DNA from: Pseudomonadota bacterium | GTDB taxonomy: Bacteria > Pseudomonadota > Gammaproteobacteria > Ga0077536 | Direction: 5' to 3' | Length of the DNA stretch: 64,000 nucleotides | Assembly: GCA_018668255.1 (NCBI GenBank) | Contig: JABISZ010000052.1 | Location: 1 to 64,000 of the forward strand | Shown here: in pieces, positions 53,767-63,216 of the stretch | Layout of the letters: every line of letters begins with the position of its first letter | Numbering within the stretch: the stretch's first letter is position 1 | The notes under the pieces: model-generated | Told to the model about the DNA's origin: nothing | What the model saw: the letters and a program-made list of their open reading frames with translations, nothing else | The model's database searches: none | Made by a program: the position numbers and the translations under genes

Positions 53767-54108
53767 TCATTTATTTGTGTTGCCATTATTTGGCGAAAAA
53801 ATGGGAAAATTTGTAACGTTTGTCGTTTTATCGTCAGGAGCCGAAATTTTGCTTTGGCCAGTTTCTTCTACTTCATCGATACGGATAATTGCCTGCATAG
53901 GTATATGCGTTCGCTTTACACCGTCAAATTCGGATTTAAGGTGTTCTTCTGACGGGTCGACTACTAAGGAGGATTTGGAATCGAAGACAATATCCTCGAT
54001 CTGTATGAAACCGAAAAGTTCGCTTTGGACAATTTGTTTTGCGTAAATTTCGTACACCTTCCCTTGGTTGTGAAATTTGATTAGATACTGGGTGCTTTTC
54101 TCTGTCAT
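53767..54108 (-). CDS. DUF1820 family protein
   Basis: 113 residues. The conserved core is YLIKFHNQGKVYEIYAKQIVQSELFGFIQIEDIVF followed by VVDPSEEHLKSEFDGVKRTHIPMQAIIRIDEVEE (about 8-90). The C-terminal 25 residues are low-complexity and Asn/Thr-rich. A short cytoplasmic protein of unknown function, common in Gammaproteobacteria. ATG at 54108. Confidence 0.92.
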   Translation of the reverse strand: MTEKSTQYLIKFHNQGKVYEIYAKQIVQSELFGFIQIEDIVFDSKSSLVVDPSEEHLKSEFDGVKRTHIPMQAIIRIDEVEETGQSKISAPDDKTTNVTNFPIFSPNNGNTNK

Positions 54109-54393
54109 TGTTCTTTCGCAAATAAAATTAGGGTTGAAGTTGATGTCGCGACGGGTATGCTAGCACATTCGTTCCCCAGCTGCGGTGATTTTATCGCGCA
54201 ACATTTGTGATTTTTTACGGCCTCATTTTGAAGTCACAATTGCTGTACTAATTATTGGTTGGTGTTAGATGTTTGAAATGTCAATTTTGAGTTTCAAAGT
54301 AGGCCATTGAAGTGCCCAATAAATTTTATTATGTTGCAATTTTCTATAATTTTTATATAGTTAGTGCTGAAATTATATAAATTAGTTCAACTT

Positions 54394-56691
54394 ATGGCAC
54401 AGGCAAAACACAAATCACAGCAGACCAACTCAACTACGGTCCAGTTAGTACTAAGGCTGAAGGAGGCCATTCTGATCGGTTTTGGGGCTGCAGGTGTATT
54501 TTTTCTACTGTCACTATGGACCTACCACCCTTTCGATTCAGCATGGTCAAGCGCAGGGATATCTGAAACTATTGAAAATAAAGGTGGCATTGTTGGTGCT
54601 TGGATCGCCGACATTTCACTAAGTTTATTTGGGCAATGCGCCTATTATTTGCCATTATTTTTTTTCGCATTAGGCTTGAATATTTACCGGCAAGGTAAGA
54701 TTGGCATCTTTGACAACCCGACGCAAATGATGGCTCGTGTTGTTGGTGGGTTGTTCATCATGTCTTCGTCATGCGGCGTGCTTTGGTTCCGTGGCCAGTC
54801 TCTATCATTATCTATACCCCAAAAGACCGGTGGCATTACAGGAGATCTGTTTGGTGTATTTTTAGTTTCCTTGTTTGGCGATATAGGTGGGCCTATGATA
54901 ATGCTTACCCTGCTACTCGCGGGGATTACGCTCATGACTGGCTTATCTTGGATCATGGTCATTGAGAAGGTTGGCGTCGGAAGTTTCTTATTAAAAGACC
55001 GTGTAATAGCACTGTGCATTGTTTGCAGCGATCATATCAAAGGCCTGAGAGCAAGGCGCAAACGTCTCGCCGTCATACAGAAAGAAACTGTGACTAAAAG
55101 TAAAAGAACACCGCCGCGGATAGTCCAGAGAGTTGAGGTGCCTCAACCGAGCTTACGTGCTGAAAAAGAGAAGCAAACTGTTCTATTTGATCTCCCTTCG
55201 CAGAGTGATTTGCCAGAGCTTAGCTTGCTTGACGTTGCGGCTCCGACAGGCAATGGGTTTTCTGCAGCGTCGCTCGAGGCAATGTCCCGACAGGTGGAGT
55301 TGAAATTAAAAGATTTCGGAATAGAGGTAGAAGTAGTAGCAGTCGAACCTGGGCCCGTTATTACTCGATTCGAACTGGAGCCAGCTGCAGGGATAAAAGC
55401 GAGTCGTATTACTAACCTGTCGAAAGATTTAGCTAGATCTCTTTCTACAGTTAGTGTGCGTGTAGTAGAGGTCATTCCAGGGAAAACTTGCATTGGGCTT
55501 GAGATCCCTAACGAACATAAAGAGATCGTGTCCCTTGGCGATATACTGAAATCCGATGTTTACGAGCGCAGTAGCTCGAAATTGACTATGGCTTTAGGAA
55601 AAGATATCTCCGGCAAACCTACAGTAGCTGATCTCGCTAAGATGCCTCATTTATTGGTTGCTGGTACCACCGGGTCAGGAAAATCTGTTGCGCTAAATGC
55701 GATGATACTAAGCCTACTCTATAAATCTACGCCTGATGATGTGCGCATGATCATGATTGATCCTAAAATGCTGGAGCTTTCAGTTTACGAGGGTATTCCA
55801 GCACTATTAGCTCCGGTAGTTACGGATATGAAAGAAGCTGCGAATGCTCTGAGGTGGTGTGTCGTGGAGATGGATAGACGTTACAAGCTGATGGCGTCAT
55901 TAGGGGTCAGGAATCTCGGGGGGTATAACAAGAAAGTTGAAGATGCTATAGCTACAGGTGTTCCAATTCCAGATCCGCTCTTTAACGTTGAGCTAAATGG
56001 AGATGTTGCGCCTGGCTTAGAAAAGCTCCCACATATAGTCGTAATTATCGATGAGTTGGCCGATATGATGATGGTCACAGGGAAAAAAGTTGAGGAGCTA
56101 ATTGCACGACTCGCTCAGAAGGCTCGCGCCGCTGGAATCCACTTAATACTAGCTACTCAACGTCCTTCTGTGGATGTGATTACTGGTCTGATTAAGGCGA
56201 ACGTTCCTACTCGAATTGCTTTTCAAGTTTCCTCTAGAATTGACTCCCGTACGATTCTTGACCAGATGGGTGCAGAGGCGTTGTTGGGTCATGGAGATAT
56301 GCTTTACTTGCCTCCGGGAACTAGCTTGCCTAACAGAGTTCACGGGGCTTTTGTCTCGGATGAGGAAGTGCATAAAGTCGTTAGTCGTCTCAAAAAATCT
56401 GGCGTTCCTCACTATGTTGAGGAGATACTTTCGGGACCCAGTGACGGTTACGATGGAGTTAACGGTAGTGTTGACGATGGTGGTGGAGAACAAGATGAAC
56501 TTTACGATCAGGCAGTTGCAGTAGTTACAGAGAGTCGCAGAGCCTCTGTCTCGGGAGTTCAAAGAAGGTTAAAAATAGGGTACAACAGAGCTGCGAGAAT
56601 GGTTGAAGAAATGGAGAGAGCAGGTGTTGTTGGGGAAGTGCAATCAAATGGTAGCCGAGAAGTATTGGCTCCACCTCCTCCTAAGCATTGA
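54394..56691 (+). CDS. ftsK: FtsK, DNA translocase
   Basis: 765 residues from ATG 54394; a GTG at 54364 would add ten residues, but the ATG gives the usual short cytoplasmic start. Layout: four membrane helices (about 25-200), a short linker (no long Pro/Gln-rich region as in E. coli), then alpha and beta motor domains with Walker [10 protein letters not shown] (about 435-443), Walker [13 protein letters not shown] and the C-terminal gamma winged-helix (about 700-760) that reads KOPS sites. It clears chromosome termini at the septum with XerCD. A TATAAT at 54345-54350 is a likely promoter element. Confidence 0.96.
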   Translation: MAQAKHKSQQTNSTTVQLVLRLKEAILIGFGAAGVFFLLSLWTYHPFDSAWSSAGISETIENKGGIVGAWIADISLSLFGQCAYYLPLFFFALGLNIYRQGKIGIFDNPTQMMARVVGGLFIMSSSCGVLWFRGQSLSLSIPQKTGGITGDLFGVFLVSLFGDIGGPMIMLTLLLAGITLMTGLSWIMVIEKVGVGSFLLKDRVIALCIVCSDHIKGLRARRKRLAVIQKETVTKSKRTPPRIVQRVEVPQPSLRAEKEKQTVLFDLPSQSDLPELSLLDVAAPTGNGFSAASLEAMSRQVELKLKDFGIEVEVVAVEPGPVITRFELEPAAGIKASRITNLSKDLARSLSTVSVRVVEVIPGKTCIGLEIPNEHKEIVSLGDILKSDVYERSSSKLTMALGKDISGKPTVADLAKMPHLLVAGTTGSGKSVALNAMILSLLYKSTPDDVRMIMIDPKMLELSVYEGIPALLAPVVTDMKEAANALRWCVVEMDRRYKLMASLGVRNLGGYNKKVEDAIATGVPIPDPLFNVELNGDVAPGLEKLPHIVVIIDELADMMMVTGKKVEELIARLAQKARAAGIHLILATQRPSVDVITGLIKANVPTRIAFQVSSRIDSRTILDQMGAEALLGHGDMLYLPPGTSLPNRVHGAFVSDEEVHKVVSRLKKSGVPHYVEEILSGPSDGYDGVNGSVDDGGGEQDELYDQAVAVVTESRRASVSGVQRRLKIGYNRAARMVEEMERAGVVGEVQSNGSREVLAPPPPKH

Positions 56692-56693
56692 AA

Positions 56694-57347
56694 ATGATTA
56701 AGGATTATTTCTGCCGGTTTGTGGCTGTTTCTGTGATGTTTTTTTGGTTTTTGGTCTGTCCCGTTTCTAGCGACGAGTTACCGGTCGTCACTTACCTCCG
56801 AGGGCTTGAGTTTTTTTCTTCTGAATTTCAAGAGCAGCGGTTTTCTCCAGATGGGGCTATGGTAAGCTCATCGCAAGGAAAGTGTAGGATCCATAGGCCT
56901 AGAAAACTGTATTGGGAGTATTCTCAGCCAGCTCGGCAGGTGATCATCAGCGATGGGGAAACCCTTTGGATTTATGAGCCAGAGCTGGAGCAAGTAATCA
57001 AGAGTTCTATATCAACTATGGCTTCGAGTGCGCTGAGTCCTCTGTTGGAGAGCCGTGAGAGGATAGATAAACTCTATACTTTTGAAGCCAGGAGTGATCT
57101 CAATTGGTGGCGATTACGCCCAGTTTCCGTGGCAAAGTATAGCGAAGCGGCTAAAATAGATATCAAGTTTATGGATGGAAAAATAGATCAAATCAAGCTA
57201 ACAGATCCCTTGGGGTTTGTGACTAAGCTATTTTTTACTAAGATTCATTATAAAGCGGTCAAGGCTGCTGTTTTCGACTTTTCACCCCCAGATAATATAG
57301 ATGTAGTAAATGCCGGGTTCAATGAGAATAGGGATGACCTCGATTGA
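56694..57347 (+). CDS. lolA: LolA, outer-membrane lipoprotein carrier
   Basis: 217 residues from ATG 56694; a TTG at 56688 overlapping the ftsK stop is possible. Signal peptide (about 1-26, ending VSS). The LolA pattern is clear: GLEFFSSEFQEQRF, GKCRIHRPRKLYWEYSQPARQVIISDGETLWIYEPELEQV and DPLGFVTKLFFTKI. It ferries lipoproteins across the periplasm from LolCD (about 10 kb to the left) to LolB. Overlaps rarA by four bases. Confidence 0.94.
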   Translation: MIKDYFCRFVAVSVMFFWFLVCPVSSDELPVVTYLRGLEFFSSEFQEQRFSPDGAMVSSSQGKCRIHRPRKLYWEYSQPARQVIISDGETLWIYEPELEQVIKSSISTMASSALSPLLESRERIDKLYTFEARSDLNWWRLRPVSVAKYSEAAKIDIKFMDGKIDQIKLTDPLGFVTKLFFTKIHYKAVKAAVFDFSPPDNIDVVNAGFNENRDDLD

Positions 57348-58621
57348 AACCTCTTGCTGAGAAGCTGAGACCAGAGTCCTTATCTGATTTTTATGGCCAA
57401 GAGCACATTCTGGCTAAAGGAAGTGCGCTCCGCATCGTGATGGAAGGCGAACATCTACATTCTATGATTTTCTGGGGGCCTCCAGGCACGGGAAAAACCT
57501 CACTAGCTCGAATGATTGCATCTTGTTGTAAGGCTAATTTTCTTAGCATTTCCGCTGTAATGAGCGGCGTAAAAGATATTCGATCTGTAATTGAGTCCGC
57601 GGAGGTCGCTAAGTCAAAGAACCTTCAGACGGTAGTTTTCGTAGATGAGGTGCATCGATTTAATAAATCTCAGCAAGATGCTTTCCTTCCTCATATTGAA
57701 AGTGGGTTGATATATTTTATCGGAGCAACAACGGAAAATCCTGCATTTGAGATAAACAACGCATTACTTTCACGGGTGCATGTATATCTTTTGAAATCAC
57801 TGACGTCGCAAGCTTTATTAGGCATTTATCAGAGGGCTCTAGATTTCAAGAATGAGTCTAATTCTACTGATGTCGTCATCACCGGTGAAGCTCGGGAATT
57901 TCTGATAAATAACGCTGATGGAGATGGTCGGAGACTGCTTCAAAATCTGGACCTAGTATTGAGCAATAGCCCGAGCGAGCAGATTGATTGTGCATTTGTA
58001 AAGGAGTTACTTTCCCAGAGAACTATTAGGAATTTCGACAAAAACAGAACAATATTTTATGATCAGATCTCAGCCCTCCACAAATCTGTACGAGGGTCAG
58101 ACCCAGATGCTGCGCTTTATTGGTTTGCCCGTCTTTTAGACGCGGGCTGCGATCCGAATTTCATAGCTAGGAGAGTCTGTCGGATGGCTACCGAGGATGT
58201 GGGAAATGCAGACCCCAGGGCATTGAGCTTATCTATAGATTGCTGGGATGCCTGGAAAAGGCTAGGGTCGCCCGAAGGTGAACTAGCGATTGCTCAAGCC
58301 ATCGTGTATTGCGCGTGTGCCGCTAAAAGCAATGCTGTTTATTCTGGCTTGGCGATGGCTCGAAAGGAAGTTGAGCTAAACGGCTCAATGTCAGTCCCTC
58401 CTCACTTGCAGCAAAATCCCACACGCTCAGGGCGTAATTCGGATATGGCTTATCGGTACGATCATGATGAAAGAGGGTTCTCCGCCGGACAGACTTATTT
58501 CCCGGAGGGTTTGACGGATAGATGTTTTTACAATCCAACCGAAAATGGCCTAGAAAGTCAGATTAGAGAAAAACTAGTTGGGTTGCGAGTCGGCAGATAT
58601 AAAAAAGAGAGTAAAGCTTAG
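57344..58621 (+). CDS. rarA: RarA (MgsA), replication-associated recombination ATPase
   Basis: 425 residues. AAA+ clamp-loader-like: Walker A GPPGTGKTS (about 46-54), Walker B VFVDEVHRF (about 99-107), sensor GATTENPAF and the C-terminal tetramerisation/SSB-binding part with GSDPDAALYWFARLLDAG and the YRYDHDERGFSAGQTYFPEGL motif. It acts at stalled forks. Start TTG at 57344 overlaps the lolA stop. Confidence 0.95.
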   Translation: MKPLAEKLRPESLSDFYGQEHILAKGSALRIVMEGEHLHSMIFWGPPGTGKTSLARMIASCCKANFLSISAVMSGVKDIRSVIESAEVAKSKNLQTVVFVDEVHRFNKSQQDAFLPHIESGLIYFIGATTENPAFEINNALLSRVHVYLLKSLTSQALLGIYQRALDFKNESNSTDVVITGEAREFLINNADGDGRRLLQNLDLVLSNSPSEQIDCAFVKELLSQRTIRNFDKNRTIFYDQISALHKSVRGSDPDAALYWFARLLDAGCDPNFIARRVCRMATEDVGNADPRALSLSIDCWDAWKRLGSPEGELAIAQAIVYCACAAKSNAVYSGLAMARKEVELNGSMSVPPHLQQNPTRSGRNSDMAYRYDHDERGFSAGQTYFPEGLTDRCFYNPTENGLESQIREKLVGLRVGRYKKESKA

Positions 58622-58624
58622 GTG

Positions 58625-59008
58625 ATGTACCATCTTTTTCTGCTCTGCTGTGGCGCTAGTGTAGGTGTTGTTTTGCGTGATTTAACAGCCCGCATTGTCG
58701 GTCAAGCCTTTGGCTCAGAGTTTCCATTGGGAACGCTCATAGTGAATGTCTTGGGTTCCGTGTTGATCGGTTTCTTTTTTGTTATTTGTTCTTCAAAAGA
58801 GGCTTATGATTCCTTTTGGCGGCCACTATTGTTTATTGGAGCACTAGGCGGATTCACAACTTTTTCAACATTTTCTCTTGAGACCCTGCAGCTTATGGAG
58901 GATGGCGTTTTTTTTAAGGCAGGTTATAGCGTTCTGTTAAATGTCGGGTTGTGTATTGGTGGCTGTTGGATAGGCTCTGTGACAGCAAAAATGATATTAT
59001 CAAGTTAA
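58625..59008 (+). CDS. crcB: CrcB/Fluc fluoride channel
   Basis: 127 residues from ATG 58625 (GTG 58622 also possible). Four membrane helices with the family motifs GTLIVNVLGSVLIGF (Asn about 40) and GFTTFSTFSLETLQL (about 75-89). Fluc channels are dual-topology dimers that export fluoride. No fluoride riboswitch is visible, as the gene directly follows rarA by three bases. Confidence 0.94.
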   Translation: MYHLFLLCCGASVGVVLRDLTARIVGQAFGSEFPLGTLIVNVLGSVLIGFFFVICSSKEAYDSFWRPLLFIGALGGFTTFSTFSLETLQLMEDGVFFKAGYSVLLNVGLCIGGCWIGSVTAKMILSS

Positions 59009-59050
59009 GTCCGTTTAAGGAGGATTGGACTGCGTCGTGATAAAAAATAA

Positions 59051-59080
59051 TTATGAATACTCTTTAAGAAGTAAGATAAT
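59051..59080 (+). promoter_or_regulatory. Candidate serS promoter, predicted leaderless
   Basis: GATAAT (-10-like) at 59075-59080 and TTATGA (-35-like) at 59051-59056 with an 18-base spacer. The expected start is 59087, the A of the serS ATG. No Shine-Dalgarno lies between the box and the ATG. Confidence 0.4.
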
Positions 59081-59086
59081 ACCCTC

Positions 59087-60355
59087 ATGCTAGATCCTCA
59101 AACATTACGAAAAGACCTTGTTCATGTAGCGAGCCAATTGAAGCGGCGAAACTTTGTATTAGATATTACCTCCTTAGAGGCGCTTGAATGTAAGAGAAAA
59201 GAATTTCAGGTGGCTACTGAGTTGCTGAGGAGTGAGCGAAATAAAATAAGTAAAAATATAGGGATTGCAAAATCAAAAGGGGAGGACGCAACCTCACTTC
59301 TTGACAAGGTTGGACAGCTAGGAGAGAGCTTGGACGCGAATGAGGAGTCTCTAAAGACTGTTCAAGTAGAGCTTGATCAGTTCTCTCTGGGACTACCCAA
59401 TCTTCCCGAAGATACAGTTCCTGAGGGGACAGATGAGTCACAGAATGTTGAAGTGAGGAAGTGGGGTGAAGTTCCAGACTTCTCGTTTGAGCCACGTGAC
59501 CATATAGATTTAGGTGCCTCAATCAATGGAATAGATTTTGAAGCTGGCGCGAGACTTTCTGGAAGCCGCTTCTCAGTGCTGCGCGGTAACACTGCCCGAA
59601 TGTATCGTGCGCTGGGCCAATTTATGTTGGACAGACACACTTTACGCAGCGACTATACAGAAGTACATGTTCCTTTTTTGGTTAATGAAGAAGCCATGAC
59701 TGGAACGGGACAATTACCTAAGTTTAAGGAAGACTTGTTTGCCGTTTCTAATGGGGACTATTTTTTGATTCCAACTGCCGAAGTACCCGTAACTAATTTG
59801 GCAAGAGATACTATTTTTGAGCCAGAAGACTTACCTACGCGTTTAGCTTGCTTGAGCTCTTGCTTTCGAAGTGAGGCTGGTTCCTATGGTAAAGATACTA
59901 GAGGGCTTATACGTCAACACCAGTTTGAGAAAGTAGAACTTGTGCAATTTGCAAAACCCGAGTCGTCATCTAGGCAGCTTGAGGAATTGATAGGGCATGC
60001 CGAGTCAATTCTTAGAGAGCTAGAGCTGCCATACAGGGTCGTAAGCCTGTGTGCGGGAGACTTAGGGTTCTCTGCAGCGCAAACCTTTGATTTAGAGGTA
60101 TGGCTTCCGGCACAGAAATGCTATCGCGAGATATCCTCGTGTAGTAATTTTAAGGATTTCCAAGCTCGTAGAATTGGTGCTCGGTGGAGAAACCCTGAAA
60201 CTGGTAAAACAGAGCTGATTCATACCCTCAACGGATCAGGCTTGGCTGTTGGCAGAACACTTGTTGCTATTTTAGAAAACTATCAGGACGCTGACGGTAG
60301 AGTAGCAATTCCAAGTGCCTTACGTCCCTATATGAGCGACCAGACTCATTTATAA
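59087..60355 (+). CDS. serS: SerRS, seryl-tRNA synthetase
   Basis: 422 residues. N-terminal antiparallel coiled-coil (about 30-105) that holds the long variable arm of tRNA-Ser, then the class II core: [13 protein letters not shown], motif 2 [29 protein letters not shown] (about 266-294) and motif 3 [20 protein letters not shown] (about 383-402). It closes the conserved run ftsK-lolA-rarA-crcB-serS. A tRNA-Ser gene with unusual 3' end lies 1.1 kb downstream. Confidence 0.97.
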   Translation: MLDPQTLRKDLVHVASQLKRRNFVLDITSLEALECKRKEFQVATELLRSERNKISKNIGIAKSKGEDATSLLDKVGQLGESLDANEESLKTVQVELDQFSLGLPNLPEDTVPEGTDESQNVEVRKWGEVPDFSFEPRDHIDLGASINGIDFEAGARLSGSRFSVLRGNTARMYRALGQFMLDRHTLRSDYTEVHVPFLVNEEAMTGTGQLPKFKEDLFAVSNGDYFLIPTAEVPVTNLARDTIFEPEDLPTRLACLSSCFRSEAGSYGKDTRGLIRQHQFEKVELVQFAKPESSSRQLEELIGHAESILRELELPYRVVSLCAGDLGFSAAQTFDLEVWLPAQKCYREISSCSNFKDFQARRIGARWRNPETGKTELIHTLNGSGLAVGRTLVAILENYQDADGRVAIPSALRPYMSDQTHL

Positions 60356-60368
60356 CAGGGGTATAGAT

Positions 60369-60584
60369 TCAAACCGCTAGCATCAACAGTATCACGAGTC
60401 CAGCTACACAGCCTAAGGGCACCAAGAAACTGAGCCAGTCACCAGGTTTAGCTTCAGGGCTGTTTTTTAGCCAGTGTTTCGCATGCGGAAGCATTAGAAA
60501 GAGCATCATTCCCAGTAGTAGTGCCGTTCCTATTTTAAGCCACACATTGACGCCCCAGTGTTCAGGAAACTTGAACTGCTCAAT
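60369..60584 (-). CDS. Small membrane protein with uncertain, possibly ATT, start
   Basis: An open minus-strand frame ends at TGA 60369 and has an in-frame stop at 60600-60602. It encodes a protein-like sequence: IEQFKFPEHWGVNVWLK, a helix (GTALLLGMMLFLML), a polar loop LKNSPEAKPGDW and a second helix to the C-terminus. There is no ATG. The candidates are ATT at 60584, whose last base overlaps the stop of the BI-1 gene (ATTGA), giving 71 residues, or GTG at 60545, giving 58. The reading before the GTG looks equally protein-like, favouring a start at or near the overlap. Probably translated with the BI-1 gene. Function unknown. Confidence 0.5.
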   Translation of the reverse strand: MEQFKFPEHWGVNVWLKIGTALLLGMMLFLMLPHAKHWLKNSPEAKPGDWLSFLVPLGCVAGLVILLMLAV

Positions 60585-61245
60585 CGCTTCTAGAAAAACC
60601 TAGGAGGTGTAAGAGACTTATGAACAAGTTAAATATGTTCATATACAGTTGTATGGTAGCAAGCACGTAGTTATCGATACCGCCATTTATCATTCGACTT
60701 GTGTCAAACAGTATGAACCCACTCATCAACATTACGATAGCGGCCGACAAAGCCAAAGAAAGTGCAGGAATAGTCATAAAGATGTTCAGTATGGCGGCTC
60801 CAAGTACAACTAAAAACCCCACAAAAAGAAATCCACCCAAAAAGCTGAAGTCCTTTTTTGTCGTTAGTGCATAGCCAGATAGACCCAAGAAAATAATGCC
60901 GGTTCCGCCGAGTGCGGTAGCGACTATTTGTGGCCCATTAGGCAGAGCTAAATACATATTAAGTATAGGCCCTAGAGAAAACCCTAGTAGGCCTGTAATT
61001 AGAAATACGACTCCAATACCAGAAGTGGAGTTGGCTGTTTTGGGCAGTACAAACCACATCAAGAGAAAGGCGCCTCCAATGGAGAACAGATAAGTGCTAG
61101 GGGGCATGCGTAATAAAACTGAAATCGCGGCAGTAAAAGCACTAAATAGCAATGTTATCGACAGCAGGATATAGGTGTTCCGGATTAATTTGTTGGTGGA
61201 CAAAATACTTTCGGCATTAGCACCAGTAATCACATTGTTTTGCAT
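60580..61245 (-). CDS. Bax inhibitor-1/YccA-family membrane protein
   Basis: 221 residues with seven membrane segments. Family features: NKLIRNTYILLSITLLFSAFTAAI, the central GLSGYALTTKKDFSFLGGFLFVGF and the C-terminal ATIQLYMNIFNLFISLLHLLG with the Asp pair region (LFDTSRMING). E. coli YccA protects SecY from FtsH; other members are pH-sensitive calcium leak channels. AAGGAG precedes the ATG at 61245. Convergent with serS. Confidence 0.92.
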   Translation of the reverse strand: MQNNVITGANAESILSTNKLIRNTYILLSITLLFSAFTAAISVLLRMPPSTYLFSIGGAFLLMWFVLPKTANSTSGIGVVFLITGLLGFSLGPILNMYLALPNGPQIVATALGGTGIIFLGLSGYALTTKKDFSFLGGFLFVGFLVVLGAAILNIFMTIPALSLALSAAIVMLMSGFILFDTSRMINGGIDNYVLATIQLYMNIFNLFISLLHLLGFSRSD

Positions 61246-61493
61246 AATAGACTCCTTAGTTGGTTTCAGCGCAAATTTTTACATTTATGTTTACAGTCTA
61301 AGTGATAAGTATAAACTAGATTTAAGCCAATTGTTAATTGGCACTATTTTGTACTTTTGTTGTCGCATTCGACGCCAGCCTTAAGATACTTGGTTCGACA
61401 CCTTGCCAATTTGGCGAGGCCAAGTAATTTATTTCACGCCGATGGGGATTTTTGGATGCGGTTATTGATGATATTCGCTACAATAGATACAAC

Positions 61494-61580
61494 GGAAGCG
61501 TGGCAGAGCGGTTGAATGCACCAGTCTTGAAAACTGACAGCCCTTCGCGGGGCTCGAGGGTTCGAATCCCTCCGCTTCCT
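61494..61580 (+). tRNA. tRNA-Ser (TGA) with abnormal 3' end
   Basis: The cloverleaf is complete: acceptor GGAAGCG/CGCTTCC, D-stem GCA/TGC, anticodon loop CTTGAAA (anticodon TGA), long variable arm AGCCC/GGGCT and T-arm GAGGG/CCCTC. However, the acceptor is followed by T then CAA rather than the expected G73 and CCA; the other three tRNAs here encode CCA. The first anticodon-stem pair is C-A (27-43). The gene may be disturbed by an insertion at its 3' end, or the CCA is added after transcription with an unusual U73. Confidence 0.85.
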
Positions 61581-61708
61581 CAAACTATCCCTCCGTAAAA
61601 GTTCAATAAAGTCCATAAACCCTTATAAAATAAAGCATTTTCTGCTATACTCAATTCAATGAGGTTCAGGTTAATTCGTAGAGATACCGTCAAATAGGCG
61701 GTACTTAA

Positions 61709-61992
61709 AGCACAATCAAAACGGACGAAACAACAGTGTCGCTCACCTGCAATGAGGAACAAGGAGGTATGCCGGATCCACGGAGGCTTATCGACTGGGC
61801 CTAGGACAACGGCAGGGAGATCACGCTGCGCTCAAGCTACAAACAATACATAGCCGAGACACCCGACAGAAGAGACGAGAAGACAGCAGGCAGAGTAGGG
61901 AGCTCTATGACCTGACGGTACTAGGCAAGGAGATAGGTCTGTTCCCTAAGGATATGTCGTTACCTCGAGGGAGGAGACCCAAAAGTGAGTGA
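61709..61992 (+). pseudogene. Decayed ORF behind tRNA-Ser
   Basis: A frame from 61709 contains ATG 61769 (MPDPRRLIDWA), then TAG at 61802-61804, and continues with DNGREITLRSSYKQYIAETPDRRDEKTAGRV to TGA 61913. From about 61900 a second frame continues with ELYDLTVLGKEIGLFPKDMSLPRGRRPKSE to TGA 61990. Read together, with one nonsense codon and one frameshift, they look like the remains of a single gene. Base composition is more GC- and purine-rich than the neighbours. No family recognised; a mobile-element origin would fit the tRNA position but is inference. Confidence 0.3.
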
Positions 61993-62046
61993 TGATAGTT
62001 GTTGGATATCTTGCGCAGTAAGAAGTTACCTGTATAGTCTTTGAAG

Positions 62047-63216
62047 ATGGATCACTCACTGAAAAACCAGGCTAGTATTGTAGGAATTGGCCATACTGAA
62101 TACTCCAAAGACTCTGGACGGAGTGAATTGGAACTTGCTTGTGAATCTATTGCGGCGGCAGTGGAAGATGCTGGATTGAGTCCAGTCGACGTCGACGGCA
62201 TCGTTAAATATAACTGGGACAACAACGATCCGATCGAAATTGCACGAAACTTAGGCATACCACATTTACGATTCTTTGCTGGTGTCGATTATGGCGGCGG
62301 CGGCGGACCGTTAGGTACTCTCCTCCTAGCTGCAATGGCTGTTGCTACTGGGCAGGCAAATACCGTCGTTGCTTTTCGTGCTATGAATGAACGTTCAGGA
62401 CGGGGTACGCCGCGCTTCGGTCAGGCATCGACGGAGTCGGGTGCTGGTGGCAGTTACAGTTATTTGTCTCCGTATGGATTATTCTCTCCTGCGCAAATGG
62501 TGGCCCTATCCGCACGCAGGCACATGCACTTGTATGGGACAGAGTCCCGTCACTTTGGAGAAATAGCAATGGCATGTCGCCATCATGCTAACTATAACCC
62601 TGATGCGCTCATGTACGGGAAACCGATGACGATCGACGATCATCAAAATTCAAGAATGATTTCCGATCCATTACGACTTCTTGACTGTTGTTTGGAAACA
62701 GATGGGGGTGCTGCGGTTGTCATCACAACAAGAGAGCGCGCTCGAAACCTAAAGCAAAAACCTGTTCATATTGCGGCAGCCGGTCAAGGCGGCGGTGGCT
62801 GGAATCATCGGGTTATGGTGAAGGATGTTGAAGCGACTGAAACAGAAGCTACGGTCATCGCTAAACGTTTGTTTGATGATGCCGAAATCAAGCATGCTGA
62901 CATAGATGTTTTGTTTATTTATGACCATTTCACACCGCTAGTGCTAATGGCTCTGGAAGAGTACGGATTTTGCAAACGTGGTGAAGGAAAAGATTTCGTT
63001 TCTGGTGGAAGGCTTCAATGGCCGCTCGGCGATTTTCCTTTGAACACCAGTGGTGGAAACCTTTCAGAGGGATATATTCATGGCATGCAAAATACGATCG
63101 AGGCTGTGCGACAGCTTCGAGGTACTGCTCGATGTCAGGTAGATAATGCCCAGCATGCATTCGTCTCAGCTGGGAATGCAGTACCTACTTCTGCTGTGAT
63201 ATTGAGAGCGGATTGA
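62047..63216 (+). CDS. Thiolase-like lipid-transfer protein (Ltp/SCP-x type)
   Basis: 389 residues from ATG 62047 (TTG 62041 also in frame). Landmarks of the non-decarboxylating thiolase branch: IVGIGHTEYSKDSGRSELELA, the FRAMNERSGRGTPRFGQ block where the classical nucleophilic Cys is missing, and the C-terminal PLNTSGGNLSEGYIHGMQNTIEAVRQLRG in place of the GHP motif. Relatives such as Ltp2 act with a DUF35 protein as retro-aldolases in steroid side-chain removal. A DUF35 gene overlaps by four bases, supporting this. A TATAGT box at 62033-62038 again lies just before the start. Confidence 0.88.
   Translation: MDHSLKNQASIVGIGHTEYSKDSGRSELELACESIAAAVEDAGLSPVDVDGIVKYNWDNNDPIEIARNLGIPHLRFFAGVDYGGGGGPLGTLLLAAMAVATGQANTVVAFRAMNERSGRGTPRFGQASTESGAGGSYSYLSPYGLFSPAQMVALSARRHMHLYGTESRHFGEIAMACRHHANYNPDALMYGKPMTIDDHQNSRMISDPLRLLDCCLETDGGAAVVITTRERARNLKQKPVHIAAAGQGGGGWNHRVMVKDVEATETEATVIAKRLFDDAEIKHADIDVLFIYDHFTPLVLMALEEYGFCKRGEGKDFVSGGRLQWPLGDFPLNTSGGNLSEGYIHGMQNTIEAVRQLRGTARCQVDNAQHAFVSAGNAVPTSAVILRAD

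Noticed and set aside
61434-61616. 60-residue minus-strand ORF containing KRRDSNPRAPRRAVSFQDW
   Set aside because: It is the antisense reading of tRNA-Ser; such peptides commonly arise as tRNA shadows.
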